A stretch of DNA of 11,181 bases from Azoarcus sp. (GCA_031268685.1 JAIRWW010000148.1:1-11181); one strand, 5' to 3'; counted from the first letter of the stretch, positions 1 through 7,761 are shown. The notes: generated by a model from the sequence alone, not told the origin. Made by a program: numbers and translations.

Positions 1-353
1 CTGTATTGAAAGCCCTGGCGGGCGTCATCAAAAACAAAGTGCGCGCCTCGGACATCGTCATCCGCTATGGCGGCGAGGAATTCATGGTCGTCCTGCAAGA
101 CATCGCCGACAGCGATTCCCTGGCGATTGCCGAAAAAATTCGTGCCGCGGTGGCAGCCATGGTAATCACCCATAACGGCGCCATCCTGCAAAAAACCATT
201 TCCATAGGCGTTGCCAATTTCCCGAGAGACAGCAGCACCTTCTGGCAGGCGGTCAAGTTCGCGGACGTGGCCCTCTACCACGCCAAGGAAGCGGGCCGTA
301 ATCGCGTCCAGCATTTCACCCCCGACATGTGGACGGACAACAAGGAATACTGA
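1..353 (+). CDS. GGDEF domain diguanylate cyclase, C-terminal part (5' truncated)
   Basis: This is the end of a gene that begins before the window; the reading frame is open from base 3. It encodes the catalytic half of a GGDEF domain, which condenses two GTP into cyclic di-GMP, a second messenger controlling motility and biofilm formation. The active-site signature is GGEEF (in RYGGEEF, about base 70), an accepted variant of GGDEF. An RxxD inhibitory site (RASD) lies exactly five residues before it, as in product-inhibited cyclases. The later conserved SIGVA strand and the [13 protein letters not shown] helix are also present, so the enzyme is probably active. The sensor domain is outside the window. 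The stop TGA lies 2 bases before the next ATG, suggesting co-transcription with the HerA-like gene. Confidence 0.95.
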   Translation, partial: VLKALAGVIKNKVRASDIVIRYGGEEFMVVLQDIADSDSLAIAEKIRAAVAAMVITHNGAILQKTISIGVANFPRDSSTFWQAVKFADVALYHAKEAGRNRVQHFTPDMWTDNKEY

Positions 354-355
354 TC

Positions 356-1828
356 ATGTCCATAGCCCCCATTCCCATCGCTCGAACCGCCGCCGGAAGC
401 ATCAGCCTGCTCCCGGCGCTCGCCAATCGCCACGGCCTGATCGCGGGCGCGACCGGTTCCGGCAAAACCGTAACCCTACAAACGATGGCGGAAGGCTTTT
501 CCCGTATCGGCGTACCGGTATTCATGGCCGACGTGAAAAGCGACCTCTCCGGCCTTGCCGCGCCTGGGCAAGCTTCCGGCAAATTCCGGCAAAGGCTCGA
601 AACCTTGAAAATCGCCGACTGGCAGCCACAAGCCTGCCCCGTGACGTTCTGGGACGTTTTCGGCACAGGCGGCCACCCGGCGCGAGCCACCATTTCCGGC
701 ATGGGGCCGATTCTACTGGCCCGGACTCTCGCGCTGAACGAACCCCAGACGGGCGTTCTGCAACTCGCATTCAAGGCCGCCGACGACGAGGGGCTTCTCC
801 TTCTCGACTTGAAAGACCTGCGCGCCATGATCCAATACACGGGAGAGAACGCCAAGCGGCTGACACTCGAATACGGCAACGTTTCCGCCGCATCCGTAGG
901 AGCAATACAACGCAATCTGCTGGCCTTGGGCGAACAAGGAGGCGAAGTATTTTTCGGCGAACCCATGCTGAACATCGACGACCTGATGCGGACAGATGCT
1001 GGCGGCCATGGGATCGTCAATATTCTGGCGGCGGAAAAACTGATGCAATTTCCCCGCCTCTATTCCACATTTCTACTCTGGCTATTGTCCGAACTGTTCG
1101 AGCGCCTGCCCGAAATCGGCGATACGGATAAACCCAGGCTGGTATTCTTTTTCGACGAAGCCCATCTGCTTTTCAATGGAGCGCCGCCCGCCCTGCTCGA
1201 AAAAATAGAACAAGTCGTGCGCCTGATCCGTTCCAAGGGCGTGGGCATCTACTTCGTCACCCAGAATCCGCTGGATATTCCCGACGCGGTGCTCGGACAA
1301 CTCGGCAACCGGGTGCAGCATGCCCTGCGCGCCTTCACTCCGCGCGACCAAAAAGCCGTGCGGACAGCAGCAGCCACCCTGCGCGCCAATCCGGCATTCG
1401 ATGCTGCCTCGGTAATTACCGAATTGGAAGTCGGCGAAGCCCTGGTATCTTTTCTCGACGAGAAAGGCCGCCCCAGTATCGTGGAACGCGCTCTAATACT
1501 GCCGCCCGCTTCCCGTATCGGGCCACTGGAAGCCAGCGAACGCACCCGCATCATCAAATCGTCCCCGCTTTACGGGCACTACGAAACGGCGCTGGATCGG
1601 GAATCCGCGTTTGAAAAAATCCAGGCGCATCAAACACGCCAAGCCGACACTCAGGTCCCCTCCCGCACCACAACGAGCGGCTCCGCCAGAACTTCGCAGC
1701 GCGGCGGCGGCAAGCGCCAGAGCATCGCGGAAGCGCTGGCCAAATCGGCAGCGCGCAGCATCGGTTCAAGGCTGGGCGGCGCCATCGTCCGCGGCGTGCT
1801 GGGTTCCATATTCGGCAACCGCAGATGA
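356..1828 (+). CDS. HerA/YjgR-like P-loop ATPase (DUF853 family)
   Basis: The predicted protein has 490 residues, close to E. coli YjgR (about 500). The N-terminus closely follows that family ([32 protein letters not shown]). Walker A is GATGSGKT at residues 31-38. Walker B is [10 protein letters not shown] around 264-273. A sensor-like TQNPLDIPD follows near 302. HerA-type ATPases are hexameric DNA translocases, but the physiological role of the YjgR branch is not established. The C-terminal 80 residues are Ser/Thr/Arg-rich and end in a small Gly/Ala-rich segment ([17 protein letters not shown]) resembling an amphipathic helix. The start at 356 is chosen because AAGGAA lies 8 bases upstream and family similarity starts there; a longer form from 329 would overlap the GGDEF gene. 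It is probably co-transcribed with that gene. Confidence 0.93.
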   Translation: MSIAPIPIARTAAGSISLLPALANRHGLIAGATGSGKTVTLQTMAEGFSRIGVPVFMADVKSDLSGLAAPGQASGKFRQRLETLKIADWQPQACPVTFWDVFGTGGHPARATISGMGPILLARTLALNEPQTGVLQLAFKAADDEGLLLLDLKDLRAMIQYTGENAKRLTLEYGNVSAASVGAIQRNLLALGEQGGEVFFGEPMLNIDDLMRTDAGGHGIVNILAAEKLMQFPRLYSTFLLWLLSELFERLPEIGDTDKPRLVFFFDEAHLLFNGAPPALLEKIEQVVRLIRSKGVGIYFVTQNPLDIPDAVLGQLGNRVQHALRAFTPRDQKAVRTAAATLRANPAFDAASVITELEVGEALVSFLDEKGRPSIVERALILPPASRIGPLEASERTRIIKSSPLYGHYETALDRESAFEKIQAHQTRQADTQVPSRTTTSGSARTSQRGGGKRQSIAEALAKSAARSIGSRLGGAIVRGVLGSIFGNRR

Positions 1829-2083
1829 ACGCGGTCAGGCGCTTCCTGCCTCCAGAGCGCCGCCTCGGCATCGCGGAGTCCCTTATTCAAGGCAAATTCA
1901 CCACGCAGATAACGTGAATACGGTGAATACGTTTCGCCAGCCTGCGCTGTCGAAACTATTTTTTGAATCAGAGAAAAATTCTTCGGCGCGCGAAGCTTCC
2001 ATCAAGATCAAGAGCTTCCATAAAAACAAAACCGCCCCGGCTCCATAAAGAACCGGGACGGCGGCGCGGGCGGAAAAAACCTC
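1829..2083. other. Convergent intergenic region between HerA-like and NYN genes
   Basis: This stretch separates two converging genes. It contains the - strand terminator described separately. It also holds a weak GGCGCT...AGCGCC inverted repeat (1838-1843 with 1856-1861), a perfect 9-bp tandem duplication GTGAATACG (1915-1923 and 1924-1932), and a 9-bp direct repeat AGCTTCCAT (1994-2002 and 2013-2021). No T-run follows any + strand hairpin, so no terminator for the HerA-like gene is apparent. No convincing coding frame is present. Confidence 0.5.
2022..2061 (-). terminator. Rho-independent terminator of the NYN-domain gene
   Basis: Read on the - strand, 12 bases (2061-2050) pair with 2043-2032 across a 6-base loop. 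Two of the pairs are G-U wobbles that form only in the - strand transcript, which fixes the orientation. The stem is followed immediately by a T-rich tract (TTTTGTTTTT, 2031-2022). It begins 22 bases beyond the stop of the upstream - strand gene. Confidence 0.85.
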
Positions 2084-3154
2084 TCAGACTACCGCCCGGT
2101 CTTCCACGATTTCGCTGGTTTCGTCCTCGTCATCATCGTAATCGTCGTCGTCATCGCAGTCATCGCAGTCATCGCAATCGTCACTGCCATCGCGGCCATC
2201 GTCGATGTTCGGATTGCCCACACCCAGACGCACGCTCTTGGCGACAATACCTTTTTCGCCTCGCGCAGTGACGAAAGTCACCTTGTCGTCATAGCGCAGA
2301 TCGTCGATATTGATATCGACCAGATCGCTGGCGTGGAAGAAATAATTGTCGCTGCCAGTTATCGGCTTTATGAAACCGTAGCCCTTACCGGCAATGAGAT
2401 TGACGATGGTGCCCTGGCACTCCGCGCCTTCGACGAAATCCGGCGGCAAGGCCCGCGAACTATCGCGGTGATTCGAGCGCCAGTCCCAATCGCTTGAACT
2501 GCTTTGCGGCAGGAACAGGTTGTCGATCAGGGTATCGTGACGCCGGGCGCGGTCGTCGATCAGCGGCTTCATCAGCACCGGATAGTTGACGCGGTCGATC
2601 AGGCCGGTCGATACCTGGGTGCGCATCGTGCGCCCATCCTCGCGTTCGTACTCAAACTCCCAGCCCAGCAGCATTACCCTCGCGCCCAGGGTATTGAGCT
2701 TGCGCACGAGCGGGACAAAATCGCCGTCGCCAGTGATAAGCACACAGACATCGTAGCCCTTGAGACTGGTCATCTCGTAGGCTTCGAGCGCCAACCAGAC
2801 ATCAATGCGCTTTTCCTCGAAAGAACCGTCCGGACGGGAGGCCAGATGCTGTTGGAAAAGCGCAATATCGGCGCGCGTGAGCGCATCCTCAAAAACGCGG
2901 TCGGAAAACAAACGATCCTGTTCCGCCGCCTGCTGCGCAGTCAAACGCCCCTGGAAGTACGTCGAATCGACGATCTGGCAACGGCTGGGCGCAATGCCTT
3001 CGCGCTGCGCCACCTCGGCAACGATGAAATCATGTACTCCACGGAACGACAGGCGCGACCGCCGCTCGTGTTGATACAGATAATAGCTGCTGACCTTAAA
3101 AAAGTAAGCGCCATCATAGAACACCGCTATACGGCAAATGTCTTTTTCTCTCAT
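2084..3154 (-). CDS. NYN (PIN-like) domain protein with cold-shock-like domain and acidic Asp/Cys tail
   Basis: The predicted protein has 356 residues. Residues 5-195 form a NYN/LabA-like nuclease domain: FYDG (Asp14), KRIDVWLALEAY (Asp118) and TGDGDF (Asp143, Asp145) supply the acidic metal-binding residues typical of PIN-fold RNases. Residues 244-310 resemble a cold-shock domain, with RNP1-like KGYGFIKP (257-264) and RNP2-like NYFFHAS (270-276), suggesting RNA binding. The tail (318-353) is strongly acidic and includes three DDC repeats. The likely role is RNA cleavage or processing, but the substrate is unknown. The start at 3154 is chosen because TAGGA lies 6 bases upstream; the frame stays open to a TTG at 3241, but that extension looks non-conserved. 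It lies 121 bases downstream of cysS on the same strand and ends at a strong terminator. Confidence 0.88.
   Translation of the reverse strand: MREKDICRIAVFYDGAYFFKVSSYYLYQHERRSRLSFRGVHDFIVAEVAQREGIAPSRCQIVDSTYFQGRLTAQQAAEQDRLFSDRVFEDALTRADIALFQQHLASRPDGSFEEKRIDVWLALEAYEMTSLKGYDVCVLITGDGDFVPLVRKLNTLGARVMLLGWEFEYEREDGRTMRTQVSTGLIDRVNYPVLMKPLIDDRARRHDTLIDNLFLPQSSSSDWDWRSNHRDSSRALPPDFVEGAECQGTIVNLIAGKGYGFIKPITGSDNYFFHASDLVDINIDDLRYDDKVTFVTARGEKGIVAKSVRLGVGNPNIDDGRDGSDDCDDCDDCDDDDDYDDDEDETSEIVEDRAVV
2151..2177. repeat. 9-bp tandem repeat (three units) encoding DDC repeats
   Basis: TCATCGCAG (2151-2159), TCATCGCAG (2160-2168) and TCATCGCAA (2169-2177) lie head to tail inside the NYN gene. On the coding strand they encode Asp-Asp-Cys three times, in frame, within the acidic tail. 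A repeat of this kind can gain or lose units by slippage without changing the frame. Confidence 0.85.
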
Positions 3155-3160
3155 TTGTTT

Positions 3161-3170
3161 TCCTACCTTT
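3161..3170 (-). promoter_or_regulatory. Ribosome binding site that fixes the NYN gene start
   Basis: On the - strand the sequence AAAGGTAGGA ends 6 bases before the ATG at 3154. It is the only good Shine-Dalgarno match near the candidate starts. The upstream alternative is a TTG at 3241. Confidence 0.7.
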
Positions 3171-3275
3171 GAAGCATCGAATCTCGTCGAAACCGATCTC
3201 CCTCCGGCCACGACACTCACGGCCCAGGCTTCTTTGCCCAAACCTCATAACACCGCAAAACTCATGGCGCGTTTC

Positions 3276-4664
3276 TCAAACACGCCGCCAACTTGTTCCC
3301 CCAGGGCCGTCTTCGAGCACGATGCCCACATCGCGCAAACTCGCGCGCAGACGATCCGCCTCGACGAAGTCTCGCGCTTTTTTGGCTGCCGCCCGAGCAG
3401 CTATGAGCGCCTCGATTTCAGCGGCATCCAAGCCCCGCAGCTCGCTTCCAGCCCCGGCCTGGAAAAACTCGCGCGCCTCACGCTCAAGCAAACCCAACAC
3501 CCGTGCCAGCGCGCGAACCTGCCCGGCAAGTTTCACATCCCCGGAGCGATTGGCTTCATTGGCAAGGTCAAAAAGCACAGCCAAAGCTTCCACGGTGTTG
3601 AAATCTTCGTCCATCGCAGCACGAAAACGTTCCCCCCATGGCGCAGACCAGTCAACCGGCGGCGTCTCATCGACAGGTATCGCTTTCACTGCGTTGTAAA
3701 GTCTCGCAAGTGCTTGGCGGGCATCGTCAAGATGAACGCCAGAGTAATTGAGTGGGCTGCGATAATGCGCGCGCAAGATGAAAAAGCGCACCACTTCAGG
3801 ATCGTACTTGAGTAGCACGTCACGAATCGTGGTGAAATTACCGAGTGACTTCGACATTTTTTCATCGTCAACGCGCACAAAACCATTGTGTATCCAGTAA
3901 TTCACAAAATGGCAGCCGTTCGCGCCCTCGGATTGGGCGATTTCGTTTTCGTGATGCGGGAATTGGAGATCCTGCCCGCCGCCATGGATGTCGAAGTGCG
4001 CACCAAGAAGCCGGGCGCTCATCGCAGAACACTCGATGTGCCAACCCGGACGGCCCCGCCCCCAGGGTGAATCCCACTTCGCATCCTCGGGTTCCTCGGC
4101 CTTGGCCCGCTTCCAAAGCACAAAATCGAGCGGATCGTTTTTATCGCCGACCACATCCACACGCTCGCCAGCGCGAAGTTCGTCCAGTTGCTTGCCCGAC
4201 AGGCGGCCATAGTCCGGAAAGCGCCGCACCGCATAGCAAACATCACCGTTGGCAGCGATATAGGCAAGCCCTTTTTCTTCCAGGCGGGCGATCAGCGCCT
4301 TCATATCTTCGACATGCTCGGTCGCCCTCGGCTCGACGTCCGGACGCAACACCCCCAGGGCATCGGCATCCTCATGCATCGCCACTATGAAACGGTCGGT
4401 CAGCGCACGAATGGAATCGCCGCTATCCCGCGCCCTGCTAATGATTTTGTCATCAATGTCGGTGATGTTACGCACATAGCGCACTGTCAGCCCGCTGGCC
4501 CGCAGCCAGCGAACCACCATGTCGAAAACCACCATCACCCTGGCGTGCCCGAGGTGGCAATAATCGTAAACAGTCATCCCGCAGACATATACCCCGGCAT
4601 GTCCCGGCTCGATGGGGCGAAAAACTTCTTTACTGCGACTAAGAGTGTTGTATATCGTAAGCAT
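3276..4664 (-). CDS. cysS: Cysteinyl-tRNA synthetase
   Basis: This cytoplasmic class I aminoacyl-tRNA synthetase attaches cysteine to tRNA-Cys. The predicted 462 residues match E. coli CysS (461). The HIGH motif is HLGH (37-40) and the KMSKS motif is intact at 269-273. The zinc site that selects cysteine is complete: Cys28, Cys212 (in WHIEC), His237 and Glu241 (in FPHHENE). The conserved end [12 protein letters not shown] is present, so the gene looks full-length and functional. The start at 4664 gives the family's usual N-terminus (MLTIYNTL) but lacks a clear Shine-Dalgarno. A GTG at 4688 with GAGG just upstream would add 8 residues and cannot be excluded. It is divergent from ppiA and may be read through into the NYN gene. 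Confidence 0.97.
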   Translation of the reverse strand: MLTIYNTLSRSKEVFRPIEPGHAGVYVCGMTVYDYCHLGHARVMVVFDMVVRWLRASGLTVRYVRNITDIDDKIISRARDSGDSIRALTDRFIVAMHEDADALGVLRPDVEPRATEHVEDMKALIARLEEKGLAYIAANGDVCYAVRRFPDYGRLSGKQLDELRAGERVDVVGDKNDPLDFVLWKRAKAEEPEDAKWDSPWGRGRPGWHIECSAMSARLLGAHFDIHGGGQDLQFPHHENEIAQSEGANGCHFVNYWIHNGFVRVDDEKMSKSLGNFTTIRDVLLKYDPEVVRFFILRAHYRSPLNYSGVHLDDARQALARLYNAVKAIPVDETPPVDWSAPWGERFRAAMDEDFNTVEALAVLFDLANEANRSGDVKLAGQVRALARVLGLLEREAREFFQAGAGSELRGLDAAEIEALIAARAAAKKARDFVEADRLRASLRDVGIVLEDGPGGTSWRRV

Positions 4665-4721
4665 GCCGGTGGCGGAAAGGAAGGTCACAGCCTCAGGAAA
4701 CGTCTATCGGAACGTACTTAT

Positions 4722-4757
4722 CACAAAACCGCGCACAAAACTGCGCGCAAAACCGCG
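4722..4757. repeat. Three tandem 12-bp repeats upstream of cysS/ppiA
   Basis: The units are CACAAAACCGCG (4722-4733), CACAAAACTGCG (4734-4745) and CGCAAAACCGCG (4746-4757). Each differs from the first by at most one base. They lie in the divergent intergenic region, 58 bases before the cysS start. Confidence 0.85.
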
Positions 4758-4830
4758 TCGACCGGTCAGCATTTCGGCCCGCCGCTAATATAGTTTTGAG
4801 CGCAATGCACTTGTTGCTAGAATTCGGCTG

Positions 4831-4860
4831 TTGGCTGTCTGGAAAGCGTTAGAGTATAGC
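4831..4860 (+). promoter_or_regulatory. Candidate sigma-70 promoter for ppiA-ppiB-lpxH
   Basis: TTGGCT (4831-4836) and TATAGC (4855-4860) are separated by 18 bases and lie 65 bases before the ppiA ATG. Each hexamer departs from consensus at two positions. The call rests on pattern matching only. Confidence 0.35.
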
Positions 4861-4924
4861 AGTGCTTCCCTTCGCTCCGGCAGCATCCCGCGTCCCGCAA
4901 CCATTGAAAAATTCCGGAGCCTGC

Positions 4925-5545
4925 ATGATCCGACACTTCTTTGCTTTCCTGGCCCTCGGCCTTTGTACGCTCGTGGCGCATGCCGCCAATCCACAAGTGG
5001 AACTCAAGACCAACCAGGGCAACATCGTGCTCGAACTCAATGCCGAACTCGCTCCCAAGACGGTCGCCAACTTCCTGCAATACGTGCGGGCGGGCCATTA
5101 CAACGGCACAATTTTCCACCGTGTCATCGACAGCTTCATGATCCAGGGCGGCGGTCTCGACGAAGCCCTCCAAGAAAAAGCGACCCGCGCTCCAGTCGAA
5201 AACGAAGCCCAGAACGGCCTCAAAAATGAACCCGGCACAGTGGCGATGGCGCGCACAGCCGCACCAAACTCGGCAACCGCGCAGTTTTTCATCAACGTCG
5301 CCAACAACGGTTTCCTCGACTACCCCGCGCAGGATGGCTGGGGCTATGCCGTGTTCGGCAAAGTAGTCAAGGGCATGGACGTCGTGCAGAAAATCGCCAA
5401 ACTTCCGACCAGCACCGTCGGCCCGCATGGGAACGTGCCGCTCAAGGCCGTCGTAATCGAATCGGCCACACTCCTTGAGAGCGCACCCGAAAAAGCGCCG
5501 GAAAGCACTTCCGCGAACAAGCCGAAATCGGCAAAATCCAAATAA
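4925..5545 (+). CDS. ppiA: Exported cyclophilin-type peptidyl-prolyl cis-trans isomerase
   Basis: This 206-residue enzyme catalyses cis/trans isomerisation of X-Pro bonds, assisting protein folding. Residues 1-20 form a Sec signal peptide (MIRH, a hydrophobic core, then AHA|AN), placing the mature enzyme in the periplasm. The cyclophilin core follows, with FHRVIDSFMIQGGG (64-77; catalytic Arg66) and QFFIN (120-124). The last 20 residues are a Lys/Ser/Ala/Pro-rich tail not needed for the fold. The ATG at 4925 is chosen because GGAG sits 5 bases upstream and it starts the signal peptide; an in-frame ATG at 4862 would bury the signal. It is the first gene of a probable operon with ppiB (16 bases downstream) and lpxH. 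Confidence 0.94.
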   Translation: MIRHFFAFLALGLCTLVAHAANPQVELKTNQGNIVLELNAELAPKTVANFLQYVRAGHYNGTIFHRVIDSFMIQGGGLDEALQEKATRAPVENEAQNGLKNEPGTVAMARTAAPNSATAQFFINVANNGFLDYPAQDGWGYAVFGKVVKGMDVVQKIAKLPTSTVGPHGNVPLKAVVIESATLLESAPEKAPESTSANKPKSAKSK

Positions 5546-5561
5546 TTGGGCGGAGCGATAG

Positions 5562-6059
5562 ATGTCAGTCACATTACATACGAACCACGGCGCCATCACA
5601 CTTGAACTCGACGCCGACAAAGCGCCAGCCACAGTCGAGAACTTCCTTGCCTACGCTGCCGCCGGCCACTACGACAACACGATTTTTCATCGTGTGATCG
5701 ACGGCTTCATGATCCAGGGCGGCGGCTTTGAACCAGGCATGAAGCAAAAACCCACCGGGGAGCCGATCAAGAACGAAGCCGACAACGGCCTCAAGAACAC
5801 GCGCGGCACCATCGCCATGGCGCGTACCGACGACCCACATTCGGCTACGGCGCAATTTTTCATCAACGTCGTCGACAATGGCTTCCTCGATTTCCGCGCA
5901 TCCGACGATTCGCAAAGCTGGGGCTACTGCGTATTCGGTCACGTTATCGACGGTCTGGAGGTAGTCGACAAAATTCGCAAATTGGATACCGGCAATAAAG
6001 GCTTCTATCAGAATGTCCCTAGAGAAGACGTTATCATTGAGCGTATCGAGGTCATCTAA
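5562..6059 (+). CDS. ppiB: Cytoplasmic cyclophilin-type peptidyl-prolyl cis-trans isomerase B
   Basis: The 165-residue length matches E. coli PpiB (164), and the protein starts directly with the fold ([17 protein letters not shown]), so there is no signal peptide and it should act in the cytoplasm. Active-site motifs are intact: [14 protein letters not shown] (42-55; Arg44) and QFFIN near residue 99. It is closely similar to the ppiA product just upstream. The tandem pair therefore probably descends from an old duplication, with one copy targeted to the periplasm. GGAG lies about 8 bases before the ATG. lpxH starts 5 bases after the stop. Confidence 0.96.
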   Translation: MSVTLHTNHGAITLELDADKAPATVENFLAYAAAGHYDNTIFHRVIDGFMIQGGGFEPGMKQKPTGEPIKNEADNGLKNTRGTIAMARTDDPHSATAQFFINVVDNGFLDFRASDDSQSWGYCVFGHVIDGLEVVDKIRKLDTGNKGFYQNVPREDVIIERIEVI

Positions 6060-6063
6060 TTCC

Positions 6064-6858
6064 ATGGCTGGCGGCGCTTCGGTTCCTTCCGACCCCTTGG
6101 CTGCGGCAAGACTGCCGGCGCTGTTTATCGCCGATCTGCACCTGAGCGCCGCCCGCCCGCAAACCTCAGCCGCCTTTTTCGATTTTCTTGTCGGCCCGGC
6201 GCGCAGGGCCGGCAGCCTGTTCATACTCGGCGACCTGTTCGAGTACTGGGCCGGCGACGACGACGCAGGTTCGCCGTTCAATCAGGAGGTGTGCTCAGCT
6301 CTGCGCGCACTTGCCGCCGATGGCATTGCGACTTTTTTCATGCCCGGCAACCGCGACCTTCTGGCTGGAGACGGCCTGGCTACCACGACCGGCATGCATT
6401 TGCTATCCGACCCCACGCCCGTTCGTTTCGGCGCGCAAACGCTGCTGCTGGCGCATGGCGACACCTTGTGCACCGACGACCTTTCCTACCAGACTTATCG
6501 CCAGCAAGTGCGCGACCCAGTCTGGCAAACCGGCTTTCTCGCCCAACCGCTCGACATGCGGCGCGAGTTCATCAAAAAAGTACGCAACCAGAGCGAGACC
6601 GCCAAACGCGGCAAGCGCCCCGACATCATGGACGTCAACACCGATGCGGTCGCCAACCTGCTGCGCACGCACGGCTACCCGGCGCTCATCCACGGCCACA
6701 CGCATCGCCCAGGACATCACACCTACATGCTCGACGGCCATCGTTGCGAACGTTACGTACTTGCCGATTGGCACGACCATTCAACTTGGCTGGCTTACGA
6801 TCACGCGGGATTCAGCGTACACAGCCATGTGCCTGTTACCGCTGCCGGAGAAGAATAA
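6064..6858 (+). CDS. lpxH: UDP-2,3-diacylglucosamine diphosphatase
   Basis: LpxH hydrolyses UDP-2,3-diacylglucosamine to lipid X plus UMP, the fourth step of lipid A synthesis, at the inner membrane face. The 264-residue product has the calcineurin-like metallophosphatase signature: IADLHL (Asp24, His26), GDLFEYWAGDD (Asp57), GNRD (Asn96), HGD (His131) and HGHTHRP (His210, His212). This motif set is specific for LpxH. The N-terminus is about 16 residues longer than in E. coli. The ATG at 6064 is the only start close to the domain. Its best Shine-Dalgarno match (GAGG, 6048-6051) is 12 bases upstream, inside ppiB, so translation probably depends partly on coupling. It is the last gene of the ppi-lpxH run. 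Confidence 0.95.
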   Translation: MAGGASVPSDPLAAARLPALFIADLHLSAARPQTSAAFFDFLVGPARRAGSLFILGDLFEYWAGDDDAGSPFNQEVCSALRALAADGIATFFMPGNRDLLAGDGLATTTGMHLLSDPTPVRFGAQTLLLAHGDTLCTDDLSYQTYRQQVRDPVWQTGFLAQPLDMRREFIKKVRNQSETAKRGKRPDIMDVNTDAVANLLRTHGYPALIHGHTHRPGHHTYMLDGHRCERYVLADWHDHSTWLAYDHAGFSVHSHVPVTAAGEE

Positions 6859-6940
6859 GCACAACGGCGGCGGTTTCCACTCTCTGGTAAATATCAAAGG
6901 CCCAGGGGTTCGGAAGGCGCAGGGGAGAGATCGCGGAGAA

Positions 6941-6961
6941 GGACCGTGCACGGGACCGTGC
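6941..6961. repeat. Overlapping 9-bp direct repeat and 10-bp palindrome
   Basis: GGACCGTGC occurs at 6941-6949 and again at 6953-6961. The junction forms a perfect palindrome, CCGTGCACGG (6944-6953). It lies 83 bases after lpxH and before the 37-bp hairpin. Confidence 0.7.
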
Positions 6962-6994
6962 GCGCCATTCTTCAAATTCCCGGCATTTTCGCCA

Positions 6995-7031
6995 CGATGC
7001 CTTTGCCTCGCTTTGCGGGGCGAAGGCATCG
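6995..7031 (+). repeat. 37-bp strong hairpin (16-bp stem, 5-base loop) after lpxH
   Basis: Bases 6995-7010 pair with 7016-7031 across the loop CTTTG. In the + strand transcript all 16 positions pair (two as G-U). In the - strand transcript those two positions become A-C mismatches, so the + orientation is favoured. No T-run follows, so it is not a standard intrinsic terminator. It could protect the 3' end of the ppiA-ppiB-lpxH mRNA or be an extragenic palindrome. It sits between the 3' ends of two converging genes. Confidence 0.75.
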
Positions 7032-7069
7032 AAGCGGGGGTAAAGAATCAAGCCAAAACCACGTCGCCC

Positions 7070-7384
7070 CTAACTGATGCGCGTTTGCCAGCCCATCAGC
7101 CCTGCCACAAAGAACAGGATAAAGCCGCTCCAGAACAAGGCTAACGCATGCCGCTTTCGGACCAGCAGCCCATACCCCATCAGGCAGGACGAAGTTACAA
7201 CACAAAACAAAATTCCAGGGACAGAAGCGCCAATACCGATGCCGATCGTTATCGGCACAAGAATCAGCGCAATCGTTCCAGTGAGAGAGGACGAATGCGC
7301 GAAGAAGCTCAAAAAAATGACACTGAGAATGAGCAGCGATCCGCCAGCCAAGGTACGGTAGTACTTGCCGTTTGTCATACGCAT
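7070..7384 (-). CDS. Small hydrophobic membrane protein, unknown function
   Basis: The 104-residue product has a short basic N-terminus (MRMTNGKYYR). Hydrophobic segments follow at about residues 11-29, 34-74 (probably two helices) and 82-100, giving three or four inner-membrane helices. A basic loop (LLVRKRHA, about 73-80) suggests positive-inside topology. AAAGGAG (7402-7396) lies 11 bases before the ATG, which supports real translation. I do not recognise the family and see no catalytic or metal-binding motif. It is not obviously part of an operon: it converges on lpxH, and the upstream neighbour on its strand is a decayed fragment. Confidence 0.7.
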   Translation of the reverse strand: MRMTNGKYYRTLAGGSLLILSVIFLSFFAHSSSLTGTIALILVPITIGIGIGASVPGILFCVVTSSCLMGYGLLVRKRHALALFWSGFILFFVAGLMGWQTRIS

Positions 7385-7494
7385 GATTGCAAAATCTCCT
7401 TTTTGATCAAATTCTTGGTACTGCCGATACTTCCCTCTGTCTCAGGCGACACGGTTATTCTGTTTTCCACCGCTCTCGGTTATTGCCCCGCAGC

Positions 7495-7761
7495 CTAAGC
7501 CTTGGTCCCCCAGCTTGTTTCGTTGCCCACTGGACTAAAAACGGATGATTTCCCGAAGAAGCTGCGAAAGAAACCACGCCGGATTTCCAGCGGTTGTTTT
7601 CCTTGTAAGGCGTTCAAGCCGCCTTGATACCGCAATTTCGGTTCAATGCCATTGCCGAAGAAACCCGGTGTGCACACAGCGTTATAGGCACGGACAACAG
7701 CCCGCGTTTCGTCGCATGCATAGAAGAACGGAAAATCCGGATGTCCGGCAAGCGTCAACAT
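7495..7761 (-). pseudogene. Decayed fragment of a thioredoxin-fold peroxiredoxin-like protein
   Basis: The 88-codon frame contains HPDFPFFYACDETRAVVRAY, then NAVCTPGFFGNG and KLRYQG. From memory of the AhpC/TSA-like single-domain family, this corresponds to the region FPFPYLYDETQEVARAY, GAxCTPDFFLFD and KLxYRG. The N-terminal half with the redox CxxC is missing: only 79 bases separate this frame from the next gene. After RYQG the match jumps to LNALQGKQPL, as if the segment between had been deleted, and it ends with GNETSWGTKA where family members have GC(S/N)IKW. No ribosome binding site was seen at the ATG. I infer a truncated, internally deleted remnant rather than a functional protein. 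Confidence 0.55.

Larger units (their letters stand above)
4665..4924. other. Divergent promoter region between cysS and ppiA
   Basis: These 260 bases must hold the start signals for cysS (leftward) and the ppiA-ppiB-lpxH run (rightward). They contain three 12-bp tandem repeats (4722-4757) and a candidate ppiA promoter (4831-4860). An AT-rich stretch, CTAATATAGTTTTGAG (4785-4800), could supply a leftward -10 (TATATT on the - strand), but no convincing -35 accompanies it. No small coding frame with a good ribosome binding site was found. Confidence 0.5.

Noticed and set aside
1838..1861. Possible terminator after the HerA-like gene
   Set aside because: The 6-bp stem has a 12-base loop and no T-run, too weak to call.
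4188..4793. + strand open frame of 201 codons opposite the cysS start
   Set aside because: It is antisense to the conserved cysS N-terminus and runs into the 12-bp repeats; no domain or ribosome binding site was seen.
5574..6281. - strand open frame of 235 codons opposite ppiB and the lpxH start
   Set aside because: It mirrors two well-defined + strand genes and shows no domain.
7148..7498. + strand open frame of 116 codons opposite the small membrane protein
   Set aside because: Its product is compositionally random, while the opposite strand encodes clear membrane helices preceded by a good ribosome binding site.
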